Part shown: positions 6,780 through 14,323 of the stretch, piece by piece
Layout: the number at the start of each line of letters is the position of its first letter
Position numbering within the stretch: the first letter of the stretch is position 1
Source of the DNA: Deltaproteobacteria bacterium
GTDB taxonomy: Bacteria > Desulfobacterota > Binatia > Bin18
Assembly (NCBI GenBank): GCA_016200595.1
Contig: JACQEL010000139.1
Coordinates: 1-15,249, forward strand
Direction of reading: 5' to 3'
DNA length: 15,249 nucleotides
The notes under the pieces: generated by a model
The model's input: the letters and a program-made list of their open reading frames with translations, nothing else
Database searches by the model: none
What the model was told of the DNA's origin: nothing
Program-made: the position numbers and the translations under genes

Positions 6780-6821
6780 GTCCCACACAATTCAAGAGCA
6801 TTGAGCACGGGAGGAATTGTT

Positions 6822-7007
6822 ATGAGTACAATTAACCTGAGCGACAAAGAGCAGCAGTTACTGATTGCATTACTTGAGGAGGAGATTCCTGAGCTGCGGG
6901 ATGAAATCTTCCATACCGATGATCACGAATATCGCGAGGGCCTGAAGGAGAAAGAAGACGCCATCAAAGAGTTGCTCAAGCGATTGCAGGAAAACACTGC
7001 CGGGTGA
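6822..7007 (+). CDS. Small acidic helical protein of unknown function, 61 aa
   Basis: I do not recognise this family. The protein starts MSTINLSDKEQQLLIALLEEEIP and is rich in Glu, Asp, Lys and Leu throughout. It contains a HTDDHEYREGLKEKEDAIKELLKRL segment that should form an amphipathic or coiled-coil helix. No cysteine, membrane segment or signal peptide is present. A textbook Shine-Dalgarno GGGAGG (6809-6814), seven bases before ATG 6822, fixes the start; the frame is also open to TTG 6801. A terminator upstream and a long gap downstream suggest its own short transcript. Similar short acidic proteins are common as conserved hypotheticals. The start and the reality of the gene are well supported; the function is not. 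Confidence 0.72.
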   Translation: MSTINLSDKEQQLLIALLEEEIPELRDEIFHTDDHEYREGLKEKEDAIKELLKRLQENTAG

Positions 7008-7577
7008 GGAGCAGTCGGAGGATACGGGAGGAGTGAAGAGTTTTTACGAGCGGAGGATACAGCAGCAGGTGCTGAAGGCGGACTGCTAAGAACGTCTGAC
7101 AAAACTTCAAGAGAGTTTCAGGCGAGAAACAACCGCGAGGAGATGCCGATGAGGGAAGATATGCAGAACAGAGGACGGGAAGTTTTGTCTCTGCTATGTT
7201 TCCTCCTTACGTGACCTTGATGATGAGGCAATGCGCAATCTCATCTGCTTTTTCGTTCGCCAGATCTGTGCAAAAGAGATAGCCAAGAACTGCGAAGAGA
7301 CCGCGGTCAAGCGGACGGTTTGGCCGCTTCGTTAGCAGGCTGCTGCTCGCGTGCCTATTTTATGGACTTCAAGTGCTGCTCTTGCTCTTTCTCTGAGTGA
7401 CGGAAGCACTAGAAAAGACACAGATTTTTTCATATATAGCGGTTCTCTGAGATTTGCTTTCCTTGGTCATCTTCTTGCTTGTAAAAAGATTCGCGCATAC
7501 TTAGGGCAAGTATACTGAGGGAGAGGAGGAAAAGCCGGGGAGTTTTCTGCGACTCCGCCCAAGGCTGTTAAGCACTT
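7008..7577. other. 570-bp intergenic region without a convincing gene
   Basis: All frames are broken by frequent stops. The left half is purine-rich (repeated GGAGGAT and GAGGAG words) and the right half is AT-richer (7410-7516). A purine-rich AGGAGG at 7524-7529 lies too far from ATG 7578 to be its ribosome site. TATACT (7511-7516) resembles a -10 box, but no acceptable -35 is seen 16-18 bases upstream. A 6-bp stem AAGCGG/CCGCTT (7309-7329) lacks a T tract. It probably holds the promoter and leader of the phosphorylase gene, and perhaps decayed coding sequence. Confidence 0.6.
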
Positions 7578-9290
7578 ATGCTACGTCCAGCGAGCTATTT
7601 TACTGACACAGTGGCCTACTTCTCCATGGAAGTAGGAGTCGATTCCGCTATCCCAACCTACAGTGGGGGGTTGGGAGTGCTCGCGGGTGATACCTTGCGA
7701 GCGGCCGCCGACCTCGGCGTCCCGATGGTGGCGGTCACCTTACTGCACCGCAAAGGTTACTTCCGCCAATCTCTCGATGACTCAGGGAATCAGTCCGAGA
7801 GTCCAGCCATATGGCATATGGAGGAGGTGCTGGAACCGCTCTCTGCACGCGTTACGGTCACGCTCGAAGGTCGCGCGGTACAGGTGTGCGCGTGGCGCTT
7901 TATCGTGCGCGGCGTATTTGGCCATACCGTGCCGGTGTATTTCCTCGATACAGCCCTGGCGGAAAACAGTTCGTACGATCAAACGCTGACGGATCATTTG
8001 TATGGCGGGGACGATCACTACCGCCTCTGTCAGGAAGTGGTGCTGGGGATTGGTGGTGTGGAGATGCTCTGTGCGCTTGGCCATGAGCGCGTCCAACCGT
8101 ATCATCTCAACGAAGGTCATGCGGCGTTATTGACGCTGGCTTTGTTGGAGCAACAGACCAAGGAGCGCGGGCTGGCGGCTGCGACCGAGTCGGACTATGA
8201 GGCAGTCCGCCAGCGCTGCGTGTTTACCACTCACACCCCCGTGCCCGCCGGGCACGATCAGTTTTCTGCCGACTTAGTACGTCGCGTGCTTGGGGAAGAA
8301 CGGACCGCCGCCTTGGTGACCGCGCAATGCGGTCTGAATGGCACGCTCAACATGACCCATTTGGCGCTGCGGTTTGCGCGCTACGTCAATGGGGTAGCGA
8401 TGCGGCACGGCGAAGTCTCCCGTGGCATGTTCCCGGATGCGCCGATCGACACCATCACCAATGGGGTGCATGCGATCACCTGGACGGCGTTTCCCTTCCG
8501 TAACCTCTATGATCGGCGCATCCCCGAATGGCGCCGCGACAATTTTTATCTGCGCTATGCCGTCAACATCCCGCTCGCGGAAATCCAGTACGCCCACGCG
8601 CAAGCCAAGCGGGAACTGTTGGCGCTCGTTGCCCAGCGCACCGGCGTTCAACTCAACCCAGAGGCCCTGACGCTCGGCTTTGCGCGGCGGGCTGCGGCTT
8701 ACAAACGCGGGGATTTATTGTTCTCGGACCTGGAGCGGCTGAGAAGCATTGCCCGCCAAGTCGGACCCTTACAGGTGATTTATGGCGGCAAAGCCCATCC
8801 TCGCGATGAAGGGGGCAAAACGCTGGTGCGGCGGATTTTCGCCGCCTCGGCACAGTTGGGCACTGCCGTGCCGGTCGTCTACATAGAGAACTACGATATG
8901 GCGTTGGCCCGACACATCTGTGCTGGGGTAGACCTGTGGCTCAACACTCCCCTGCGTCCTCAAGAGGCGTCAGGGACCAGTGGCATGAAGGCGGCCCTCA
9001 ACGGCGTGCCGAGTCTGAGCGTCTTAGATGGCTGGTGGATCGAGGGACACGTCGAGGGAGTGACCGGGTGGGCCATTGGGGATGGACAGGGGGACGGTGA
9101 GGATCATAGCGGTGAGACTAATTCCCTCTACGATAAGTTGGAGCACGTCATTCTGCCGCTGTTTTACCAGCGGCCAGACGCTTTCGCCGAGGTGAGGCGC
9201 TCGGCTATCGCCTTGAACGGCTCGTTTTTCAATACCCAGCGGATGGTGTTTCAGTATCTGCGCAACGCTTATTTTGGGGCCGAATCTTGA
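7578..9290 (+). CDS. glgP: Alpha-glucan family phosphorylase (GT35, glycogen phosphorylase-like), 570 aa
   Basis: Cleaves alpha-1,4-glucans with phosphate to release glucose-1-phosphate in the cytosol. The order of motifs matches the short bacterial alpha-glucan phosphorylase subfamily: YFSMEVGVDSAIPTYSGGLG, LHRKGYF, YHLNEGHAALL, THTPVPAGHD, FARRAAAYKR, YGGKAHPRDEGGK and then EASGTSGMKAALNG. K471 in the last motif should hold pyridoxal phosphate. The length is normal for this subfamily and shorter than the ~800-residue classical enzymes. An in-frame TAA (7569-7571) directly upstream leaves ATG 7578 as the first start, and the conserved YFSME block begins at residue 14, so little is missing. 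No good Shine-Dalgarno precedes the start. No other glycogen gene is adjacent. Two hairpins follow the stop. Confidence 0.93.
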   Translation: MLRPASYFTDTVAYFSMEVGVDSAIPTYSGGLGVLAGDTLRAAADLGVPMVAVTLLHRKGYFRQSLDDSGNQSESPAIWHMEEVLEPLSARVTVTLEGRAVQVCAWRFIVRGVFGHTVPVYFLDTALAENSSYDQTLTDHLYGGDDHYRLCQEVVLGIGGVEMLCALGHERVQPYHLNEGHAALLTLALLEQQTKERGLAAATESDYEAVRQRCVFTTHTPVPAGHDQFSADLVRRVLGEERTAALVTAQCGLNGTLNMTHLALRFARYVNGVAMRHGEVSRGMFPDAPIDTITNGVHAITWTAFPFRNLYDRRIPEWRRDNFYLRYAVNIPLAEIQYAHAQAKRELLALVAQRTGVQLNPEALTLGFARRAAAYKRGDLLFSDLERLRSIARQVGPLQVIYGGKAHPRDEGGKTLVRRIFAASAQLGTAVPVVYIENYDMALARHICAGVDLWLNTPLRPQEASGTSGMKAALNGVPSLSVLDGWWIEGHVEGVTGWAIGDGQGDGEDHSGETNSLYDKLEHVILPLFYQRPDAFAEVRRSAIALNGSFFNTQRMVFQYLRNAYFGAES

Positions 9291-9316
9291 GCGTGCCTGA
9301 AGCCCTAGGCAAGAAA

Positions 9317-9355
9317 AAGGCCCACGGGGTAAAGGAGGGTAACCCCGTGGGCCTT
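9317..9355. terminator. Strong 14-bp hairpin after glgP, intrinsic terminator best on the minus strand
   Basis: AAGGCCCACGGGGT (9317-9330) pairs perfectly with ACCCCGTGGGCCTT (9342-9355). The loop is 11 bases (AAAGGAGGGTA) and contains a Shine-Dalgarno-like AGGAGGG. On the + strand only TT follows; read on the - strand the stem is followed by a T-rich run (complement of AAGAAAAA at 9311-9317). It probably ends the glgP transcript and blocks antisense transcription, acting in both directions. Confidence 0.65.
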
Positions 9356-9358
9356 GAG

Positions 9359-9388
9359 CACTATCAGATAGGGGAAAACCTGATAGTG
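9359..9388. repeat. Second inverted repeat next to the glgP terminator
   Basis: CACTATCAG (9359-9367) and CTGATAGTG (9380-9388) are perfect 9-bp inverted repeats around a 12-base spacer, starting three bases after the previous hairpin. There is no T tract, so it is not a simple terminator. It may be a protein-binding site or part of one structured 3' RNA element. Confidence 0.6.
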
Positions 9389-9896
9389 ATATGGCCTTTG
9401 AGAGCCTAGCGAAAAGAGAAGCACGAATCGTTCCAGGCGCTCGCTGCTGCCTTTTTTCAGTAAAATTCAATTATTCCGCGCCTTCTGACTCTCGCTGGTT
9501 TTGCTAAATTTCATCACTGTGGGGCGTCAGCAGCACGACTGCTACGCTAGAGGCACGGACACTCCTACCGTTTCGGCAATGAGGAGAATTTATTGGTTCT
9601 CTGTATAAACGCTCACCTATCCGTACTTCTGGAAGCTCCACGAAGAGCAATCTACGTTGGCCACCTGGGAGATGGGCCAGAGAAAGAGGAAATCGCCAAC
9701 GAAAGGATATTCACACCAAGTGAAGCCGCTACTTGAACTTCCTGCGGCTCGGTGAATGACTGGCCGGGACATCACCGGCGAGGGGATAGAGAGATGAGCG
9801 GCCTCTGTGGTATGCCAGAAGTCCTTGAGGGACCAAGGCTCGGCGAGGCCGGCAATGCTGGCGCGCCGCGCTAGAGATTTTGTCAGGAGGGACGGC
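9389..9896. other. Intergenic region before the kinase-BON gene, with a possible 26-codon upstream ORF
   Basis: About 500 bp with no protein-like frame of useful length. The one item of note is a 26-codon frame at 9794-9874 (MSGLCGMPEVLEG to GAPR), preceded by AGGGG at 9781-9785 and ending 22 bases before the kinase start. It could be a leader ORF, or chance. The minus-strand frame crossing this region shows low-complexity Ser/Arg composition and no family resemblance. Confidence 0.5.
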
Positions 9897-10721
9897 ATGA
9901 GTCTCATCGTCATCTCGCGGGAAATGGGCAGCGGGGGCACGCAGATCGGCAAGGCCGTGGCCGCGCGGCTGGGGTACCGCTTCGTCGACCGAGAGGTCAT
10001 CTTAGAAGCCGCGCGTCGCTATGACGTGCGCGAAGACAAGTTGCTCCACCTGGAGGAGACCAAACCCACTGTGTGGGAGCGTTTTCACCGAGACCGCGAC
10101 CGTTATCTGGTCTTTCTGCAGGCGGCGGTCTACGCGTTTGCGGTCGAAGGCGATACCGTGATTGCCGGACGCGCCGCCCCCTTGCTCTTGAAAGGCATTG
10201 CGCACGCACTCCGGGTGCGCATCACGGCGCCCCTCGCGGTGCGCGCCGCGCGCGTGGCCGAAGAAGAGCGCCTGCCCCTCAGCGAAGCCGAAGCGCGAGT
10301 CCGACGCTATGATGAGGAATCCGCCGCACGGCTCACCAATCTGTTCCACACCGATTGTTCCTCTCCAGTGCATTACGATCTCGTGCTCAACAGCGAACGC
10401 GGCACGCTGGAGAGCCTCTCGCAGGTGCTTGTGCAAACCGTGCGGTTAGATCTTTTTCAGCCCACCCCCGCCTCGCAACGGACGCTGCAAGATCTGAGCC
10501 TCGCGACCCAGGTGCGGGCCGCCCTCTTGTGTGTCCCCGAGCTCAACACGTTGGCAATTCAGGTCCGCGCGGAAGGCGCGGCGGTGTTCCTAGAAGGGGC
10601 CGTGTTCGGCCCGCAGTGGGCGGCGTTGGCAACCCAGACGGCCAAAACCATCCCCGGGGTGGATACCGTCACCTGTGCGACTGCTGAGGACCCACCCCTC
10701 TATACGCTGCCACGGGTGTAG
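9897..10721 (+). CDS. Cytidylate-kinase-like protein with C-terminal BON domain, 274 aa
   Basis: Residues 1-190 resemble the cytidylate kinase-like family: a strand plus P-loop-like VISREMGSGGTQIGKAVAARLGYRFVD, then GDTVIAGRAAPLLL and an Arg/Glu-rich lid region (AARVAEEERLPLSEAEARVRRYD). The glycines 11, 13 and 14 suggest nucleotide binding, though a canonical GKS/GKT is absent, so the phosphate donor and acceptor are uncertain. Residues ~200-265 look like a BON domain (LATQVRAALLCVPELNTLAIQVRAEGAAVFLEGAV, ending GVDTVTCA), a fold that binds phospholipid or glycan surfaces. AGGAGG (9885-9890), six bases upstream, fixes ATG 9897, although the frame is open to 9807. It is convergent with the efflux operon, with only 30 bp between stops. 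Confidence 0.83.
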   Translation: MSLIVISREMGSGGTQIGKAVAARLGYRFVDREVILEAARRYDVREDKLLHLEETKPTVWERFHRDRDRYLVFLQAAVYAFAVEGDTVIAGRAAPLLLKGIAHALRVRITAPLAVRAARVAEEERLPLSEAEARVRRYDEESAARLTNLFHTDCSSPVHYDLVLNSERGTLESLSQVLVQTVRLDLFQPTPASQRTLQDLSLATQVRAALLCVPELNTLAIQVRAEGAAVFLEGAVFGPQWAALATQTAKTIPGVDTVTCATAEDPPLYTLPRV

Positions 10722-10751
10722 TCACCCTGGAGGCGTGCTGCCGCTTCCGGG

Positions 10752-12326
10752 TCAATGCGCGGCGACGCTGCCTTTGGTCTGTGACCGGCGCATGAGGAAC
10801 ACGAACGGTGTCAACGCGAAAAAGAGATAGGCCAGCAAGCGGAAGTCATCCACAAACGATAGGAGTAGGGCCTGGTGCTGGATTTCCTGATAGACCATGG
10901 CCAAGAGGGACTCACTGGGCATGCCGTTCCCGACTATTCCTGGCTGAACCGCAGCCCCAGCCTGCGCAAAGCGCTGCCAGAGCGCCGGATTATAGGGATG
11001 CACATGCGCGGTCAGGTAGTGTTGATGGATTTGCGACCCGCGACTCAAGAATGCCACCAAGATGGCAATGCCGATGCTGCCGCCCACGGTCCGGACCATA
11101 TTGAAGAGTCCAGAGGCGTTCGCCATCTGTTCCTTGGGCACCGCTCCTAAGCTGAGAGTGGTCAGTGGGACAAAAATCAGCCCAGATCCCGCCCCGCGGA
11201 AAAACCCAGCCCAGGCAATTGCCCAGAAGTCAGTCCCCGGGTTGAAAGACGTCATGTCCCAGGAGCCAAAGCCCGCGGCCAGGCATCCCAGGGCCACCAT
11301 CGCGCGGGGATCAAGATAGTTAAACAGGCGTCCAGCCAGCAACATCGAGAGAAAGGTGCCGACGCTCTGCAGAGACAACACTTTGCCGGCGAGCAGGGGC
11401 GTATACCCCGCCACCAACTGGCAGTAGAGAGGGATCAGCACGAAGGTGCCGTAGAGGGCAAACATGACGACCGTGGTAAACACGGTCCCTACGGCAAACG
11501 TGCGATTGCGCAGGATGCGCAGGTCTACGATAGGTTCTTGGCTGCGCAGCTCTTGCCATACGAACCAGAGAAAGCTGCAAGCGGACAGGATCGCCAAAAT
11601 GACAATGAGGTTAGAGTTAAACCAATCCACTCGCTCCCCTTTATCAAGGAGGATTTGCAGACACCCCATGCCGAGCACCAGCAAGGAGAGCCCCAGCCAG
11701 TCAATGTGTTTGCTCGGGCGCCTGATGTAGGGCGGATCCACGAGGATGAAAGTAATTAAGAGTACGGCCAGCGCCCCGACGGGCACGTTGACATAAAAAA
11801 TCCAGCGCCAGCTGTAGTTATCGGTGATCCACCCGCCCAAAATCGGACCGAGCACGGGCCCGAACATCATGCCTACGCCCCACACCGCCATCGCCATCCC
11901 CTGCTCCTGGGGCGGAAAGGTTTCCATCAGGATCGCTTGCGAGAGTGGCATCATGGCTCCGCCACCCAATCCCTGGAGTACGCGGAAGGCAACTAAGACC
12001 TGCAAGTTCGGGGCAGCACCACAGCAGAGAGAACTGCCGGTGAAGAGGAGAATACAGAAAATAAAGAACCGCTTGCGGCCAAAGACACTGCCCAACCACC
12101 CAGTCAGAGGAATGATGATGGCGTTGCCGATAATGTACGAGGTGAGCACCCAGGCGGCTTCGTCCACCCCGGCGGACAGGCTGCCGCGGATGTGGTCAAG
12201 CGCCACATTGGCGATAGTGGTGTCGAGCACCTCCACGATGGTCGCCAGCATGACCGCTAGGGCGACGAGCCATTTGCCAGCTCTTACCGCCGGAGCGGCG
12301 GGGGTTGTTCGAGGCGTCTGTTCCAT
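10752..12326 (-). CDS. emrB: MFS drug efflux transporter, DHA2 family (EmrB/QacA type), 524 aa
   Basis: A 14-helix proton-driven drug exporter of the inner membrane. Visible DHA2 marks are LDTTIANVALDHI in the first helix (D35), the loop 2-3 motif GWLGSVFGRKR (about 76-86), RVLQGLGGGAMMPL, and the antiporter motif GPVLGPILGGWITD (about 156-169), then SWRWIFYVNVPVG. The length is typical. A weak AGGG (12332-12335) lies five bases before ATG. The start is 26 bp after the stop of the HlyD-like gene, so the two are surely co-transcribed and should form an EmrA-EmrB-type pump, which normally recruits a TolC-like outer membrane channel encoded elsewhere. The substrate cannot be read from the sequence. 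The symbol is by family resemblance only. Confidence 0.92.
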   Translation of the reverse strand: MEQTPRTTPAAPAVRAGKWLVALAVMLATIVEVLDTTIANVALDHIRGSLSAGVDEAAWVLTSYIIGNAIIIPLTGWLGSVFGRKRFFIFCILLFTGSSLCCGAAPNLQVLVAFRVLQGLGGGAMMPLSQAILMETFPPQEQGMAMAVWGVGMMFGPVLGPILGGWITDNYSWRWIFYVNVPVGALAVLLITFILVDPPYIRRPSKHIDWLGLSLLVLGMGCLQILLDKGERVDWFNSNLIVILAILSACSFLWFVWQELRSQEPIVDLRILRNRTFAVGTVFTTVVMFALYGTFVLIPLYCQLVAGYTPLLAGKVLSLQSVGTFLSMLLAGRLFNYLDPRAMVALGCLAAGFGSWDMTSFNPGTDFWAIAWAGFFRGAGSGLIFVPLTTLSLGAVPKEQMANASGLFNMVRTVGGSIGIAILVAFLSRGSQIHQHYLTAHVHPYNPALWQRFAQAGAAVQPGIVGNGMPSESLLAMVYQEIQHQALLLSFVDDFRLLAYLFFALTPFVFLMRRSQTKGSVAAH

Positions 12327-12352
12327 GTCTACCCTGGTTTTCTCACTGAAGG

Positions 12353-13588
12353 TTATTCCGCATTTGACGGCGCTGTGGCAGCCGACGGCAGGCGCGCCGG
12401 GTCCTGGAGCTCGTGGTTCTCTGCGGCACTCAGTGCTTGCCCGTGTTCTTGCCCAGGCCAGTTGATCAGCGGGCCTTGCCGATTACTGATGTCGATCGAC
12501 ACCTCAACGGACAGCCCCACCCGCAGAGGCTTCTCTGGCGGGGGCGGTTCGGCCAGCAGGATTTTCACTGGCAGCCGTTGCACCACTTTGACCCAGTTTC
12601 CGGTCGCGTTCTCCGGCGGCAGGAGCGAGAACGCGGCGCCGGTGCCGCCGCTCAAGCTCTCCACCTGCCCGCGGTACACGTAGTCCGGGTAAATATCGGC
12701 GCGAATTTCCGCTGGCTGCCCCACCCGGACATGGGTGAGCTGAGTCTCTTTGTAATTCGCCTCGATATAGACCAGATGCAGAGGGACGACGGCCATGAGC
12801 GGTTGGCCCGGTTGCACTCGCTGGCCAACTTCGATCGCTTTGCGACTCATCAAGCCCTCGACCGGCGCCACCAGGGTACAATAGCTCAGGTTTAATTCCG
12901 CTTCGTGTACCGCTGCCTCGGCTTGCTTGACCAGCGAGTGCTCAGATCGTTCGCCGCTGGCTGCTTGGCCCAACGCCGCTCGTGCCTGCTCCCACTCACG
13001 TCCTCGTGTCGTCTCCATCTTCTTGGCTTCTTCCAGTTGTTGTTGTCTGGCATGGAACCGAGACAGGGCTGTGTCATATTGGGTTTTCGCCTGGTCGAAC
13101 CGCTGTATGGGAATGATTTTCTCTTCGGACAACTGGGTGGCGCGCTGAAAATCCAGTTCCGCCTGACGGAACTCGGCTTGGGCAGTGACGACTTCCGCTT
13201 GTGCGGTCTGGATCTGTGCCTGCGTCGCTTTTCGTCGCTCCTCCGCCACGGTCACGGCGGCAAAGAGTTGATCGACCGTTTCTCTGGCGTGGGTTAAGGC
13301 AGCTTGCACTTCGGCGAGTCGGACTTCGGAGTCGCGTGGGTCCAAACGGACCAGTACTTGTCCAGGTTTGACCCACCAATTCTCTTTCGCGAGTATGGCT
13401 TCGACCGTCCCGGCAATGCGCGGCGTGATCTGTGCCACATCGGCGTGGACATACGCGTTGTCCGTCGTCACATGGCTAGAGTAGTAGCTCCAGGCGCGGA
13501 AGCCGTAATATCCTCCTCCGGGAACCGCGAGGAGCAACACGAAAAGGAGTAGCCACCGTTGTCTGCCGAAGCGCTGTAGCTCGGACAC
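12353..13588 (-). CDS. emrA: HlyD/EmrA-family membrane fusion protein (periplasmic adaptor), 411 aa
   Basis: The periplasmic adaptor that couples the MFS pump to an outer membrane channel. A single N-terminal anchor (about residues 10-30, WLLLFVLLLAVPGGGYYG) is followed by the family start TTDNAYVHADVAQITPRIAGTV. Then comes a biotinyl-lipoyl-like half, a long Gln/Glu/Ala-rich coiled coil (about 75-200), the second lipoyl half (CTLVAPVEGLM, then IEVGQRVQPGQPL) and the EmrA phrase ANYKETQLTHVRVGQPAEI. GTG 13588 is chosen because AGGAGGG lies seven bases upstream. ATG 13609 or GTG 13630 would add 7 or 14 residues but have no ribosome site. It is the middle gene of a presumed hesB-emrA-emrB operon, 62 bp after the HesB-like stop. 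Confidence 0.9.
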   Translation of the reverse strand: MSELQRFGRQRWLLLFVLLLAVPGGGYYGFRAWSYYSSHVTTDNAYVHADVAQITPRIAGTVEAILAKENWWVKPGQVLVRLDPRDSEVRLAEVQAALTHARETVDQLFAAVTVAEERRKATQAQIQTAQAEVVTAQAEFRQAELDFQRATQLSEEKIIPIQRFDQAKTQYDTALSRFHARQQQLEEAKKMETTRGREWEQARAALGQAASGERSEHSLVKQAEAAVHEAELNLSYCTLVAPVEGLMSRKAIEVGQRVQPGQPLMAVVPLHLVYIEANYKETQLTHVRVGQPAEIRADIYPDYVYRGQVESLSGGTGAAFSLLPPENATGNWVKVVQRLPVKILLAEPPPPEKPLRVGLSVEVSIDISNRQGPLINWPGQEHGQALSAAENHELQDPARLPSAATAPSNAE

Positions 13589-13595
13589 CGAGTGT

Positions 13596-13602
13596 CCCTC
13601 CT
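13596..13602 (-). promoter_or_regulatory. Ribosome binding site deciding the GTG start of the HlyD-like gene
   Basis: Read on the minus strand this is AGGAGGG, seven bases before GTG 13588-13586. The earlier in-frame ATG 13609 would place this site inside the coding sequence and has only a CACCTCCC-like stretch upstream, which is not a ribosome site. Confidence 0.65.
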
Positions 13603-13650
13603 GTGTCATACGGGAGGTGCGGCGCACCACCGCCGGCCCCGCCTATCTGC

Positions 13651-14214
13651 TCAGCCCATCTTTTCACAGCGACATACAACGTAGTGGCACGTCGTACAGA
13701 TAGACAACGGACGCAGGCCCGGATGGGCGACACTGGTTCTGCTCTCCACACTCGGTTGAGCAACCTCTTGGCCTACTTCCAGTAGCGGTCGCTTGGCGCT
13801 GTTGATACAGCCTGTCGTGCGGATGTTCCCGGCGATGCAGCGACGCAGCAGGGCAGGGGAGCCACAGCCAATGGTCCGGGCCGCGTCCAGTCCAAAAAAA
13901 TGAAACCCCGTCCCATGCCGATTGCTGACATAATCCAACCGTGTCCCCCGCAGATGCTGGGCGCTGACGGGGTCGAGAAACGCGGTTACCCCATTTTGCT
14001 CAACCACCTCATCATCCGCGTGGGCAGCCTTGGCCAGGGTCAGACTATAGTGGAATCCTTTGCAGCCTGAACCCAGGACCGTCAGGCGAATCCCGCCGGC
14101 TTTCACCCCTGGCTGTTCCAGGGCTTGCTTAATCCTCTCTACCGCGATGTCAGTCAATGTCAGCAACGGTTGCGCTGCTTGGGCTTGGTCTCCTGACCGT
14201 AGCTCCTGATCCAT
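13651..14214 (-). CDS. HesB/IscA-like iron-sulfur cluster assembly protein with cysteine-rich C-terminal extension, 187 aa
   Basis: Residues ~18-120 follow the IscA/HesB fold: LTLTDIAVERIKQAL, then GIRLTVLGSGCKGFHYSL, then FLDPVSAQHLRGTRLDYV, then GTGFHF. A-type carriers bind a cluster with three cysteines, one in GCxGF and two in a CGC near the end. Here C51 is present, but the CGC reads I-G-C (I115, C117), so one ligand is replaced. Instead of stopping near residue 120, the protein runs on for ~67 residues with six more cysteines: C126, C136, and C173, C176, C181, C183 in an SICTTCHYVVCRC tail. The extension might supply ligands, or be read-through into formerly non-coding DNA. The start ATG 14214 follows AGGAGGG (14218-14224) closely; the longer frame to 14295 has no family N-terminus. 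First gene of the presumed efflux operon. Confidence 0.8.
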   Translation of the reverse strand: MDQELRSGDQAQAAQPLLTLTDIAVERIKQALEQPGVKAGGIRLTVLGSGCKGFHYSLTLAKAAHADDEVVEQNGVTAFLDPVSAQHLRGTRLDYVSNRHGTGFHFFGLDAARTIGCGSPALLRRCIAGNIRTTGCINSAKRPLLEVGQEVAQPSVESRTSVAHPGLRPLSICTTCHYVVCRCEKMG

Positions 14215-14251
14215 TGTCCCTCCTGCGAGAGTCAAGGTGGCTGCAGGGGAA

Positions 14252-14280
14252 GGGTGGTGAACACGATTTGCGCACCACCC
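14252..14280. promoter_or_regulatory. Perfect 8-bp inverted repeat upstream of the HesB-like gene, possible operator
   Basis: GGGTGGTG (14252-14259) and CACCACCC (14273-14280) are perfect inverted repeats around a 13-base spacer, ending 37 bases before the HesB-like start codon. No T tract follows in either direction. The spacing of about two helical turns between half-site centres fits a dimeric repressor operator; it could also be a leader hairpin. The binding factor is unknown. Confidence 0.45.
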
Positions 14281-14323
14281 CTCGGTGAGCAGCAATTCTC
14301 ATTTTGACCTGTCGAGACCCCGG

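Noticed and set aside
7231..7335. 34-codon ORF in the gap before glgP
   Set aside because: A GAGG lies only two bases before the ATG, too close for a ribosome site, and the peptide shows no recognisable features.
7511..7516. TATACT as a promoter -10 box for glgP
   Set aside because: No acceptable -35 hexamer is found 16-18 bases upstream, so it was not listed as a promoter.
10714..10727. GGGTG/CACCC hairpin between the convergent kinase-BON and efflux genes as a terminator
   Set aside because: Only five base pairs, it includes the stop codon, and no T tract follows on either strand.
11824..12465. Plus-strand 213-codon open frame antisense to the EmrB and EmrA genes
   Set aside because: Its sequence is low-complexity Pro/Ser/Thr and it lies opposite strongly matching transporter and adaptor genes.
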